64,000 nt of DNA. Source: Eutypa lata (lineage: Eukaryota; Ascomycota; Sordariomycetes; Xylariales; Diatrypaceae). The position numbers and the translations under genes were made by a program. Shown piece after piece: positions 24,363-35,495 of this stretch (position 1 is the first letter of the stretch; the number at the start of each line of letters is the position of its first letter). The DNA is taken from the NCBI GenBank assembly GCA_022661535.1, contig JAKULF010000003.1, positions 3,038,001-3,102,000 on the forward strand. The letters are read 5' to 3'. Below the pieces are notes generated by a model. It did no database searches. It was not told the origin of the DNA and worked only from the letters and a program-made list of their open reading frames with translations.

Positions 24363-26023
24363 ATGCCGGTAGAGGTCATCACCTACAAGGAGCCGCCGCC
24401 GCAGCTCTTCGCGCTCCTGAAGAGGCACGTCCCGCACTCCCTGCCCCTCCTGCGCCGCCTCGAGTTCACCCGCTTCCCGGGCGGTATCACGGAGCAAACC
24501 CACATCCTCTGGGCCTCGGACGTCGAGCTCGCCAATGACCTGCCGGCCTCCTCCGTCGGTTTCACGGCTGGCTACCTGGATTTCTCGCGCGGTAAATAGA
24601 GTGTTCAGTTTTTATGTTTTAGTTGCTTTATTTCTTAATCCATTTTCTCCCTTTGGTTTCCTGTCGGCGTAAGATACTTTTTACCTTGCAAGCATAGATC
24701 TATATATGAATATGGCCCGGACTGGGAGCCAGGAGTCTCTTACCCTTCCGTGTTTATTTTTTGTTTCAAATATGTTTCCTTTAATAATATGGTTATCACA
24801 ATGGCATTTGTGTACCACATGTGACCACTTATATATCATGGGGGGAACAATAAAGGGGCAAAGATAGCAGATAAGAGATTTGTTGCTGACTCCAGGCCTC
24901 CATGCCGTCGCCACATTCAGGCCCGGAAACCGAGCTATGGCTTTACAGCTCCCTCGAGCGCGACCACCACGCACTGCCAGACAAAGCAGCAGCAGCAGCA
25001 GTAGCAGCAGAGTCAGCATGCGGCGACTTAGCCGTGGCGGCGTTGCGCGAGGTGCGCCGCATCCGCGACCGCTACCCGGACGAGGAGAGGCGGAAGCTCC
25101 CGACGCTCCTCATTGGCGGGCTGAACAACGAGCTGCGCTGCGCCATGGCGAACCGCGGCGTCGTGTTTCCCTATGTCACGCCCTGGGACAAGTGGATGTT
25201 CCGCGTCGACGAGCTGCCCGACATCGACGTCAGCGGCGTCGCGGGTGGCGCCTTGCCGCCCGGCATGCGCTGGGATGCCGTGAGGCGCGAGGAGATCCCG
25301 CTGGTGCTGTCGAGGAGTAATATCGAGAGGACGGAGTACGTTCATTCGTTCGCTACCTACGGACTTTTCTATTTTATTTTGTTTTTACCTTGTTTTCCTC
25401 TTTTTTTTTCTTTCTTTCTTTTTTAGGGGAAGTTGTTGATGTCTGTCTACGAGGTGGGGATAAATTGGACTTTAGCTGATATGCGTGTATGCAGGCGAAC
25501 GGTGAAACTGTTACGGACTGTCGCCATTAAGCTCGAGGATGGCACCCCCATTGCGTGGGCTTTTCTCGGTAGGTGCCACGATAAATGTCTCCTGTCATTT
25601 TTATTCCTTCTGGTTTTTCCCCATGCCTCTCTAAATCGGGTTCGAGACTAATGCAAATGAAAAGGACCCGACTCTTCACTGAGTAGTCTCCACGTAGAGC
25701 CTCAGTACCGCGGAAAGGGCCTAGCAAAGGCCGTGGCGGTGAAAATCTTGCGCGAACACCTGAAGGACTATGGAGATGAAGGGTACGGCTGGGCAGATGT
25801 GGCGCCGGATAACTTGAGCAGCCAGGGAGTTTGCAAGAGCCTAGGGGGCAAGATCGCTTGGACAATAAATTGGTGAGTACACACACATATCGATATCACT
25901 GTGGTTGAAATGAGAGGTTTAACAGTCAAAACAGGAGTAAAGCCGACCTCGACAAGAGTTTTCCCGATTTATAATATCATGTTATACAGGGCATGGACTA
26001 TCTGGGGAGTGATCTACATTTAG
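24363..26023 (+). CDS. GNAT-family acyl-CoA N-acyltransferase (FR47/GLYAT-like)
   Basis: This predicted enzyme transfers an acyl group from acyl-CoA to an amine; the substrate is unknown. I join 24363-24591, 24921-25335, 25495-25568, 25665-25872 and 25990-26023 (319 aa, frame consistent throughout). The N-terminal half is a divergent GLYAT-like lobe. The C-terminal half is the GNAT fold, with IAWAFLGPDSSLSSLHVEPQ followed by the acetyl-CoA pyrophosphate loop YRGKGLA (near 254-260) and a helix VAVKILREHL. The later ADVAPDNLSSQGVCKSLG matches the N-x-x-S-x-x-x-x-x-x-L-G region of the fold. The last exon is uncertain: reading straight on would stop at 25875, and an alternative acceptor at 26062 would run antisense into the neighbouring gene. 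The chosen end leaves 6 bp to the convergent HEM12 stop. The first intron (329 bp) is longer than the others. Exons are notably GC-rich. Confidence 0.8.
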
Positions 26024-26029
26024 GAGAAA

Positions 26030-27409
26030 TCACCGCTCTGTCAATCGACGGACTTCTTGCAGGTATAACCTTAAAGATTCTGGCTTCACAAATGGTGTGA
26101 CACCTATAGAGAAAGTATTAGTGTTAGATTTAGGTAGACAGATGGATTTAATAAGCCGGGAGAAGGGGTTGTAATTTTCAGCTTACCGTGCCCAAGATTA
26201 GCTATCCACCCCCCCTTCCCACCTCCAAAGCCTTTGGCCATCTCCTCAACTGTTTCTGAGATGGAAGCGTCGGTGCCGTATAACACGCCAGGATCCGCGT
26301 TCCCCTGGAAGACAATCGGACGGTTGCCCTTGATTTTGATGGCCTCGGCAGGATCGATGAGCCAGTCGAGACCAACAACGTTATAACCGAGGTTGCATAC
26401 GGCATCCAGCGACTGGTTTGCCCCCTTGGGGAACACAATCATTGGGACTGGATCCAACCCGAGCTCCTTCAACTTGATGGGTAGATGTTCTGATATATAC
26501 GCCAAATAAGGCTCGCTAAATTTCTTAAAAGTCGAGGGCGAAAGCTCGCCAGCCCATGAGTCGAATACTTGAACCAACTGGATGACATTGGTCAGGACTT
26601 AAGCGAACAGCGCGTGCGAAAGACTGAAAATACTCACCTGCGCTCCAGCCTTAACCTGCAAAGCGAGGTACTCGACACAAACCTCCGCAATCTTCTGCAG
26701 CAGGGCCTTGGATTCCTCGGGGTAGCGGTATATCCACTTCTTGCTCTCGACGAAGAACTTGCTGCCGCCGCCCTCGACCATGTAGCAGAAGAGGGTCCAG
26801 GGGGCGCCGCAGAAGCCGATCAGCGGCACGCGGCCCGCCAGCTTCTTCCGCGTCAGGGTGATGGCCCTGTAGACGTAGTCGAGCTCGGCCGCGACGTCGA
26901 CGTCCTTGCCGACGACGCGCTCGTACTGGCCGTCGTCGGGGGCCCGCAGCGGCTCCGGGAAGTGCGGCCCCTTCTTGTCCACCATCTCGACCACCATCCC
27001 CAGCGCCTGCGGCACCACCAGGATGTCGGAGAAGATGATGGCGGCGTCCAGCAGCCCGTCGAACCGGTCGATCGGCTGCAGGGTCAGGGTCGAGGCCACC
27101 TCCGGATCGCGGCAGCACTCGAAGAAGTCGCGGCTGCCTTTCGCTTCATGGTACTCGGGGAGATATCGACCGGCTGTTTTTCTTGGTTATTGGGGGGACG
27201 TTCTCGGATATTGGTTTTTGTCATGTTTGTGCGAACCTTGGCGCATTATCCAGATAGGGGCTCTCTCGACGCTCTGGCCTGTAAGAAAGACATCGACGTC
27301 AGTATATTTCAATAGGTATGTAGCTTCTGGGAGATGCTTCTAGGGGATACAAACCCCACGCTGTTCTAATGATTAAATCATTCTTCAATGGCTCGAATTT
27401 GGTCGCCAT
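26030..27409 (-). CDS. HEM12: Uroporphyrinogen decarboxylase
   Basis: This cytosolic enzyme of haem synthesis converts uroporphyrinogen III to coproporphyrinogen III by removing four carboxyl groups, without a cofactor. Minus-strand exons are 27409-27355, 27278-27237, 27173-26638, 26577-26187 and 26103-26030, giving 365 residues, the normal family length. The first family signature is [15 protein letters not shown] (26-40), with the substrate-binding arginines at 31 and 35. It is split by the third exon boundary (RQ|AGR). The catalytic Asp is in [11 protein letters not shown] (Asp82). The second signature is [10 protein letters not shown]. The product ends VRRLTER. Exon 2 is only 42 nt. The gene is head to head with the 699-aa gene (462 bp between start codons) and tail to tail with the GNAT gene. 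Confidence 0.97.
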
Positions 27410-27871
27410 CGTATCGTAACACGGTAAAAAAAGACAAAATTAGAACGCTATGAATACCAATTGATAAGGTAAAATCGTCTAATGCTGTGAATGTGACAAG
27501 AGTAAAGAGTATATCACCCCTCTATGGATCACTTTCGTACTTCGTGGAGGGGTCTATTCCAGGTACGCTGGTACGTATATAGAGCTCGGCTTATCGATAG
27601 TCAGGGATACTATAAACCTAATCTATATTCGGTTAGCCAAGATTAGGAAGCTTAAGCCTTCTTTGGCCCCCAATCACAAGCCACAGGGAAGCCAATTGAA
27701 GCTCGTCACTTAGGCCATATTTGTTTGTACTTGATATCCTCAAATAGCTCGCATACAGATTAGCGACAGCATCTCGAACTAGTTTACTTCAGCACTATAT
27801 ATTTTTGTGAGCAAACATGCGATGAGTTAAGGGTAACATCCCTCTTTTTTCCCCCGAGGCGACATAGCCGA
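27410..27871. other. Short divergent promoter between HEM12 and the 699-aa gene
   Basis: These 462 bp separate two start codons pointing away from each other, so regulatory sequences are probably shared. No recognisable operator was identified. Confidence 0.6.
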
Positions 27872-29971
27872 ATGGCCGACCTCGACCCGCCCACCTATCC
27901 CATGTCTCTCAACCCGACCTCATATTGTGGCCGAATCGTCCGCCGCCATGTATTTACACCTTGTGATCATATCTGGATCTCAGACAGTGCCCTAACATCC
28001 GCTTTCGAACGATACTGTTCCATCTCGAGGACCAGCGTACGGCATGGCTCATCGGTCCCGGGGCCAATGGAGAATAGACGGAGATTGGGAAAGAGACATA
28101 TGGGCGAACTCGCTTTTGGACAATCACAAGCTGGTGTCCCCTTCTGGGAGCTGGCAAATACCGTCGACTTGACCCAATGGAGGTGGCATCCTCCGACTCT
28201 GCAAGATACGCACCGACAGGGCAGCCAAGTTCCCAACACTAAGAGACGTGCTTTAGATGAGATGCTCTCGGACTGGTTGTTAAAGCCAGACCCAGACCCA
28301 GAACCGGACCCGGACCCGGACCTGGTTGAAAACACTCGGAATACACAGGATGTCTGCACAGAAAATGTTATGCCACAGGAAGTGCTAGTGACCACGTGGG
28401 ATGCGCATACGAATCCTCAAGACATCGTGGATCAAGGGCTCAAATGTCTGTTTCAAGATGTATCACTGAGTACGACATCAAACTTTAGCCATTTCTGCAG
28501 CGATCTAAGCCAAAGCCTATCAAATAGATGGTTTTCGGATGAATCTATTTGCTTTATATCACGTCACGTTAGAGAGGGGTTGGCTTCCGCACTTGGACGT
28601 CTCAGCGACAACCAGAAGGAAGGACATATGGATGACCTCAGCATCCAGCTATTCGAAGCTATACTCAATGGTCTCGCTGTACGCGTATCTAATGAGTGTA
28701 TTCCATTCGATAGATGTGCATGGGATGATTTGCTGCACGGGATATCAAAATTACGACGGAACAGCCTTCGTACATTCAATAAGGCGATGCTTCATATCCC
28801 ACCATCGAGTCTTAATGCTGTCTCCTCGGGTATCTTGGCAAACTTAGATGCTTATTTTACAGCCATGGGAAAAGAGGTGAATAATGGCACGGTCAATCGA
28901 CAGGCCAATAAGCTTGCCAATGCTTTCCAGAAACTTGGTGCAGACCTCAACCCCAATACCAACATTCTGGTAGCCGCCACCAAGAAGGTGTCTGATTATG
29001 TGACATCTAGGCAATTGGGCTACGAACAAATCCGTTTAAGTTGGCTACATGTTCTAGCACGAATGCCTAGCATCAGTCAAGAGTATCTTGCTCAGACTTG
29101 CGTCATTCTTGAAGCAGATAGAACCGCGACACCTCTTACAAGACTGGATCTCGGCCGGCTATTTCTAGCGCAATGCCATAGACGCAAAGTTTCCAACTTC
29201 GTTAATGTTCAACTTCTTTACCACTCTATGAACAGGACCGATCCTGATAATCGAGAATGCTATACCAATTTATGCACTACGTTTTGGAAAACGGACCAGT
29301 ATCGACACATCAGAGACCTATGCCAGTTCCTCAAGTACGTAGGCCGGTCGCAAGATCTCCTCCAACTCTCAAGAGGCTTTAACACCCTTGTGAAGAATCA
29401 CGCTACACCTTTGGCGAACCTTGCTCTTGGTATTGGCGACCCACAGCTGGCTATCAGAATCTTAACTTCGTACGCCGACGTCAGACACCAAGGCGGGGAG
29501 TTCTGGGAGTCGGATGTTGCGGAACAAGCAATGAAAGAGATACTCGCCAATCGCATAATGAACCCTCGAAAACTATTCAGTGCTTTGGGTATGTTCCGAA
29601 AACGGCGAGGACGAGTAGAGCTGAGTCGTCGAGCAAACACACCAGCAATTTTGACTCGACAAGTATGGAAGGTTGCTAGGTTAGCACGGGTATTGGCAAA
29701 GGAGGAACGTATCTCAAACAGGACAAGGCTCAAATTAATCACGCTGTGTGTTCACTATCTCCGCTATCACAATGCTCGCTTGCCACTGCCTCTTATTCAA
29801 GCTCTTATTCACAACGTCACTAGGGATTTGGCTGATGGCGGGTTCGGGAGGACCACCCGAATTAACTGGCCTTTAAGACTGGCTCACAAATATACAAGCC
29901 CCAAAATGGCATACAAACTCGTATTGGCCGTAGAACGATGGAGAAGGCAAAATTCTGTACCTCAGCCCTGA
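27872..29971 (+). CDS. Unrecognised 699-aa helical protein
   Basis: I do not recognise this gene. It is one uninterrupted exon with an ATG start. The N terminus (1-120) is rich in Arg/Trp/Pro. It is followed by a short Asp-Pro/Glu-Pro run (PDPDPEPDPDPD, about 145-156). From about 190 to the end the sequence looks like successive amphipathic helices with recurrent Leu/Ala pairs, as in PPR, TPR or HEAT-type arrays. The C terminus is strongly basic (RVELSRR, WRRQN). Helical-repeat composition and basic charge would suit an RNA-binding organellar protein, but that is inference only, and no clear targeting peptide is visible. Length, codon use and absence of stops over 2.1 kb make it a real gene. 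Confidence 0.82.
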   Translation: MADLDPPTYPMSLNPTSYCGRIVRRHVFTPCDHIWISDSALTSAFERYCSISRTSVRHGSSVPGPMENRRRLGKRHMGELAFGQSQAGVPFWELANTVDLTQWRWHPPTLQDTHRQGSQVPNTKRRALDEMLSDWLLKPDPDPEPDPDPDLVENTRNTQDVCTENVMPQEVLVTTWDAHTNPQDIVDQGLKCLFQDVSLSTTSNFSHFCSDLSQSLSNRWFSDESICFISRHVREGLASALGRLSDNQKEGHMDDLSIQLFEAILNGLAVRVSNECIPFDRCAWDDLLHGISKLRRNSLRTFNKAMLHIPPSSLNAVSSGILANLDAYFTAMGKEVNNGTVNRQANKLANAFQKLGADLNPNTNILVAATKKVSDYVTSRQLGYEQIRLSWLHVLARMPSISQEYLAQTCVILEADRTATPLTRLDLGRLFLAQCHRRKVSNFVNVQLLYHSMNRTDPDNRECYTNLCTTFWKTDQYRHIRDLCQFLKYVGRSQDLLQLSRGFNTLVKNHATPLANLALGIGDPQLAIRILTSYADVRHQGGEFWESDVAEQAMKEILANRIMNPRKLFSALGMFRKRRGRVELSRRANTPAILTRQVWKVARLARVLAKEERISNRTRLKLITLCVHYLRYHNARLPLPLIQALIHNVTRDLADGGFGRTTRINWPLRLAHKYTSPKMAYKLVLAVERWRRQNSVPQP

Positions 29972-31428
29972 GGCTCTCGTGATTCGCTCGGCAGGGCTGC
30001 ACAAGAATAGAAAATTTCGGCGTAGTTAGCTCAAAGAGTCCAACTATGTTCCAGATTTATATGTACATTTTAGACGTATTTAGACTACATCTTATTACAA
30101 TACCATACACTGCATATATGGATACCTAGAGATCCCAGGGACAGAGCGCTCTGGTTGCCCAATAGTCGTCTTAGCTACAGAGCAGGTTCGCTAGTGAGGC
30201 GGCGACAAGAACGTGATTGGCAATCGCTTGCATGCTTGCTGAAAACAGACCACCTTGCCTCGTCCTCCGTTCCACGACAGTTGGGATTACTCGACCTGAT
30301 TACGCTCATGGAGCAGGCATTAGACACTTTGGAGCAAATTGCATGTCACAAACGGCCGCCTTGTCTCGACAGAGCACAATCCTCATTATACCTCATTTCT
30401 GTAGTCAGCTCATCGGCCCTTCAAACCCTGTTGCTGTCGGGGCCGACCTCCCAGCGTGATCTAACTAACGGTGCTCCATGCATACTTGAGTACATCATTT
30501 CTTACTAGAATGACCCACAAGGTTGTCTAGGAAAGGAGAAGAAGAAGGAAGGAAGGAAAGAAAGAAGGGAAGAAAAAAAAAAACAGATTCCGTGTTACGA
30601 TGCTCACCTGACGGCAAATCCTTTCGGGGGAGGCGCGTTTTGCTGCCGCAAAAACTAGCCTGTCTACGCTGCGAGAGAGCGATGACCATGGTCTCTCTAA
30701 TGGGTAAAACCCTGTACACCCAAAGGCGCCTTGGTATCCTTGGTACCCGCCTCTAGGTAAGATACCTTACCTAGGCTATTCCTCTTACCCCCGGTGCGGG
30801 CTCGCCCACGATGGTGGCTTCGCGGGTATGTATGTATATGTGTAGAAAGAGAGAGAGCATGGGGTGACCTTGACGGATTCCATCAACTCGCTCGCTTCCC
30901 CTCTCTCTTTCCCGCCCTATGCAACCTGGTTGTGTCTTGCGACGGAAACGAGTAAAAGAAAGGATTGACGTAGGCAGGTGGTTCGAGGAAGAAGAGGCGA
31001 ATCAAGAGCCAGTGCCTCTCCCCTTAAGCGAGCCAACGGGAAAACCCTTTGGTTATATATGAAGAGTTGCGAGCCCCTTGAAGAGCTGCCCACGGCAAAC
31101 TTTGCCTTTGCTTACCGCTATTGACTATTCCGCTCCTCTTTCTGCTCACATTACGCCCGTATTAAGGACCCCTCTCCCTCTCTCAGCGTAAGCAGCTTTC
31201 AAGAACCGCCGCCTCGGGTCCTGTGGATAAACTCAGTCTAGCTTAACCCGGTAGCCCGGCTGGACGGGCTCTAGGACGCGCCTCCGACTAGGTTCATCTC
31301 CAAGCTTAGTCACATAGAAGGGGACCCTGCTCACGACACAGGTACGAGCTACCGGACCTCCTTTTATTTAGATTACCTACCTACCTATACGCTAACATAA
31401 GAAAGGGGAGTGACGCACAGTGCTAGGG
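29972..31428. other. Intergenic region upstream of the Zn2Cys6 factor
   Basis: No gene is supported. A purine-rich run (GAAGG/GAAAG then A-rich) covers about 30536-30585, and a GAGA run lies near 30845. AGGTA words occur around 30755-30775. An open frame at 30155-30508 has no ATG start and no recognisable features. Confidence 0.6.
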
Positions 31429-34400
31429 ATGGATCGAACAGATCCGCCGGTAGCTCCTTCGGAGCGGCCGTCGGGAGGGACGAATAAGCCGGTACGCCGG
31501 CGCAACCGCATGATACACTCCTGCCTCCCGTGTCGGCAGCGCAAGATCCGGTGCTCGAAAGCCTCCCCGTCGTGCATCAACTGCCTCAAGGCCGACCGGG
31601 AGTGCCTCTACATCAGCCCCCGGCTCGACGAGGTGAGCCAGATGCGGCTGGCGGAGATCAAGGAGAAGCAGGGGAGCCTCGAGCGGCAGCTCGAGCGCGA
31701 CGTGGCGAGGTCATCGTCTGCCTGGAAAGTAGGCGGCGGAGGAAACGGGGGGAAAGAAGGTGGTGGGCCCATGAGGCATAGCATCGTTGCTGATGGGTTC
31801 AGGGACGACGGCGATGACGAGGATCGGGACCTGGAGTTCGCTCCACTTGCTGCCCTGGACCTCACTTACGACGATGATGCCGATAGCGTGGGCGATATGA
31901 TAGACCTGGGGATCCGCATCGGAAAGATGCGAATCACCGAAAGAATCGGGGGGTTTTCCCGCCCTAGAATATCCGAGGAGGTAGGTAGGAGAGATCCTAT
32001 AGGAGTGAGACTTTGTTCCAGCGAGAATGACATTCTAACAAATAACCCCTAACTAGATCTCGGCTAGCCTCTCGGGTAAGCGTCCTCCGGGCATGAATCA
32101 GCAACAGGGTGAAGGCCAGCTGCCCACCTTTGACAATATGTCCGACGGAGGCATCTCGGATGTGTCGTTGCCTGAGTACCTCCGACCAGGAGACCAGTAT
32201 ATCGTCCCGACTAGCGGGCTGGTATTTGGTCAAATAGGCGACCAGCCATCGGTGCTCCAATTCCTACCGTACAGAAACGCCGCGGATCGACTTATGGCGC
32301 AATATTTCACAGCGGTTCACGTCGTCGCCCCGTGTTCTCACCGGCCGTCTCTTGAAGCGGCATATGCCTCGTTCTGGGAGGAGATCCACACGGGCGTTGA
32401 ACCCCGGCTATCTACGCAGACAGTCATATTTGCAGCGTTGTTCAGCGCCATAGTGAGTATGGACGAGCATGTTGTGATCAATGAGCTAGGCGGGTTTCCA
32501 AAACATAACTGGGTAGGTAATACCACTGCTTAATATCGGGAAATAGCACCCTTTTTCAAGGCTATTTGAGCTACCACCTTACATAGTGTATCTTCCGTTG
32601 GTCTTCTTACTTATTCGTATCGAACGCACAGTCACTAATCTACCCAATCCGTAGCTATCCAGTCTTAAGATGGGCACCGAAACAGCCCTGAGTAAGGCGA
32701 ACTTTCTGCGAACTACCAAGACCGAGACGATGCAGGGTTTTATTATGTACATGGTAAGGGACTCCCCACAAGCACTGGCATCATCATCACCACCATCACC
32801 ATCACCACCTAGTACTCTGTGATAACAACCTTACAAAGCTTGCTCTCTGTAGGGCAGAGATATCGAGGGCCCACTCCGTGCTTCTCGGTGCCGCAGTACG
32901 CATGGCCGAGTGCAGTAAGCATATACCCTGATCTGACGTGCTTTGGGAGCGCAAATCATCGTAAAACTCTTTTTTTTTATGGAAGCTCTCGCTTCTATGA
33001 AACAATGGCTTGGGCTCCCAAACCATGGCTAGGTATATTATATTTCAGAACAAACGTGAATAACTAACTTCCGATGTTGCTACAGTGGGCCTGCACCGGG
33101 ACGGCGAGGAGTACGGCCTCACGCCGCTCGAGACCCACGTCCGCCGCTTGCTGTGGCACCAGCTCTGCTTCCTCGACATCCGCACCTGCGAGGCGCAGGG
33201 CCCGAGGCCCGTCATCCGCCGCGAGGACTACGACACGAAGCTGCCCCTGAACTGTGACGAGGAGGAGATCACGCACGCGGCCGCGCCGGCCGAGTGCGCG
33301 GATCGCTGGACGACGAACACCCTGCCGTTGATTCGGTTTGAGATCAATGAGATGATGCGCATTAGTGAGTGAGAGTTTTTTTCACTTTACTAGCACTAGC
33401 TATCTCTCTTATATGCTCTCGGTTCCCCCTTCCCCCTTACCCAGATTCACCAGCCTATAGCTACCATTCTATTGTCACCTATAAAGAAATTGTATCCGTC
33501 GGGAATCCTACATAAGCAAATCCTTACCACTGCCTATGACTCTCCATTTGTCTTTAAAAACTGGAAAGAAAACAACTTTGTCAAAAAAAAAAAAAAAAAA
33601 AAAGCTAACTCGAGGCGCTTTTCGCACGCAGTCTGGCTCGACCGGCGGAAGCTCGAGAACCGCAAGACGACGCTGACGGCGGTGCTCGCCAAGATCGAGA
33701 CGTTCCGCCAGCGGCTCTCGGCGAAGTACGACGGCTTGCTGGACGCGCGGGTCCCGGTGCAGCGGTACGCCCGCTGCGTCATGTACCTCCTGACGTACCG
33801 GCTCCACGTCATGGCGTTGCACCCGTACCACCTGACCCCTGCTACGTTGATGGCCTGCGCTTATTCTTCTTCCTCTGAGCCCTCTTCTTCTTGTTCCCCA
33901 TCCACATCCGCATCCGCGTCCGCGTCCGCATCCGCACATCCGGGGGCGGGGGCGGCAGCAGCAACGATAATACCCTCGTCGTCATGTTCTTCTTCTTCGT
34001 CAACACACTCAACGACGACACCGTCGCCGCCACCGCCACAGCCGCCACCTCTACTATCGCTCCTCCCACCGCGCCTGAACCAACTGCTCGTCACATCGGG
34101 CATCATGGTGCAGGAGCTCGCGATCCAGCTCGAGACCGACCCGGCGTTCGCGCCCTGGGCCTGGTATGCGGGTGCGTACTCGCAGCACCAGGCGGCGCTT
34201 CTACTCGCGGCGGAGGTCTTCCACCATCACCACCGGCCCTCATCCGGTGGTGGTGGCGGTGGTAGTCACGCCGACCGTATCTGGCCGTGCCTCGACTGGG
34301 TCTTCGGTCTTGATCGCCATATGCCGCGCGAGGTCAAGGCCTTGGTGCTTCTTGCTGAAGTCCAGGACCGCACCGCGGTTTATCTGCGCCTGCGGAGGAT

Positions 34401-35179
34401 GCGCGGCCCGATGAGGAGGAGGGGCTCGGCCCCTTCTCATGCTCACCCTCACGTTCATTCTCACGCTCACGCTCACGCTCATGCTCATGGACATGCTCAG
34501 GGCCAGGGTCAGAATCAAAACCATAACCATAATCATAACGCTCCGCCGCCACCGCCACCGCCACCGCCACCATCAAGACCAAAGCAGCAGCAACAAAGAC
34601 CAGCGTTGTATTCCTCGACTCTTCAGAGGTCTCCAAATAACGGTGACTCGATAAAACTCGACCCGACGGCACTGGCGTATATGGCACCAACATTACCAAC
34701 GAGCGGATCGGCCTTTCATCAACAGCATATGGTATTTCCGAGCCTCTCGAGCAGCGGTCAGAGGGTACCGCGTGGAGGAGGAGGAGTCGCTGGTTTTGCG
34801 GTCGCGCCAGCTGATTCTACTACAGCTGCTCATACTTCCACCATGGCGGGTAGTATGGGCATGAGACAGGGCCACGTACATCATAACAGCAACATGAGTC
34901 CTTGTACTACGACTACTACTGTCATAGACGCAATTGATTGGGTACGTACCCTACCCCCTATCTGTAATTCTCCCCCATCTGTATGATGGAGGCAATGAAA
35001 GGTGTTCACTAAGTTGTATGGTGACTGAATACGCTTGCTGACGAGTTTATGACTTTTCTGTTTTGTTTCTCCTCTAGGACACCGTGAACTCACTCTTTCC
35101 TACGGACCCGCAGAACGGTGGCTTGAGTGTTCAGGGGTTTCACGGTTTGAACCTGGGCGTCCCCGATTGGGGAGGTTGA
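31429..35179 (+). CDS. Zn2Cys6 (C6) fungal transcription factor
   Basis: This is a sequence-specific nuclear regulator; the target genes are unknown. Exons are 31429-31980, 32057-32512, 32655-32753, 32839-32914, 33086-33364, 33632-34941 and 35078-35179 (957 aa, consistent phases). The zinc cluster is at Cys32, 35, 42, 49, 52 and 59 (CX2CX6CX6CX2CX6C), with the usual basic RQRKIRC stretch. A short predicted coiled coil follows. The fungal-specific transcription-factor region runs from about 245 to 490 and includes ALCRAEISRAHSVLLGAAVR and AECMGLHRDG, each assembled across splice sites. The C-terminal third is low-complexity: Ser runs (about 558-600), alternating His-Ala (about 755-775), Asn-His and Pro runs. 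The ATG at 31429 is preferred over a GTG three codons earlier. Introns 3 and 5 hold simple repeats. The gene is convergent with the next one. Confidence 0.93.
32779..32810. repeat. (CAT/CAC)n trinucleotide run inside an intron of the C6 factor
   Basis: Alternating CAT and CAC triplets fill much of the third intron (32754-32838). In the correct gene model they are not translated. Confidence 0.8.
33583..33603. repeat. 21-base poly-A tract in the fifth intron of the C6 factor
   Basis: This is a pure A homopolymer 28 bp before the 3' splice site at 33631. Its length is likely variable and error-prone. Confidence 0.9.
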
Positions 35180-35495
35180 CGGGATGTAAGAATATGGATG
35201 CTGATTTGGCCTTTTCCCCTTTTTATTAAGAAATAATTATATAGAGAATTTCTAACTAATTATATAAATAACGGGCATACCGACAATTTTCTACACTATT
35301 ACATTCGTGCTCTCTCTGAAGAGTTGATGCACATGAAAGATGTCTAGTGACACATCATTGTGATTGAATGGGAAAAGATTGAGAATGCAGTTATATCCCT
35401 CTAAAAAATCCGGCCGTCTCGAGATTCACGTATGATACAGGCCCAGACACGCCTCCTTACAGTAGACTAACTGGAACAAACACCAGTTTATTTAC
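35180..35495. other. Short convergent 3' flank
   Basis: These 316 AT-rich bases lie between two convergent stop codons. They contain TTATTAAGAAATAATTATAT-like sequence near 35222 that could serve 3'-end formation. No gene is seen. Confidence 0.55.

Noticed and set aside
24880..25320. Overlapping Arg-rich frame in the GNAT region
   Set aside because: It is an out-of-frame shadow of GC-rich exon 2; its composition is typical of frame-shifted coding sequence.
26063..26174. Alternative last exon of the GNAT gene
   Set aside because: It would run antisense over the last HEM12 exon and add a sequence without GNAT character; the exon at 25990-26023 fits better, though not certainly.
26569..27315. 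248-codon plus-strand frame opposite HEM12
   Set aside because: Antisense shadow of the GC-rich decarboxylase exons, which carry clear family signatures on the other strand.
30155..30508. Plus-strand frame of 117 codons upstream of the C6 factor
   Set aside because: Begins at a TTG, has no domain, and lies in promoter-like DNA.
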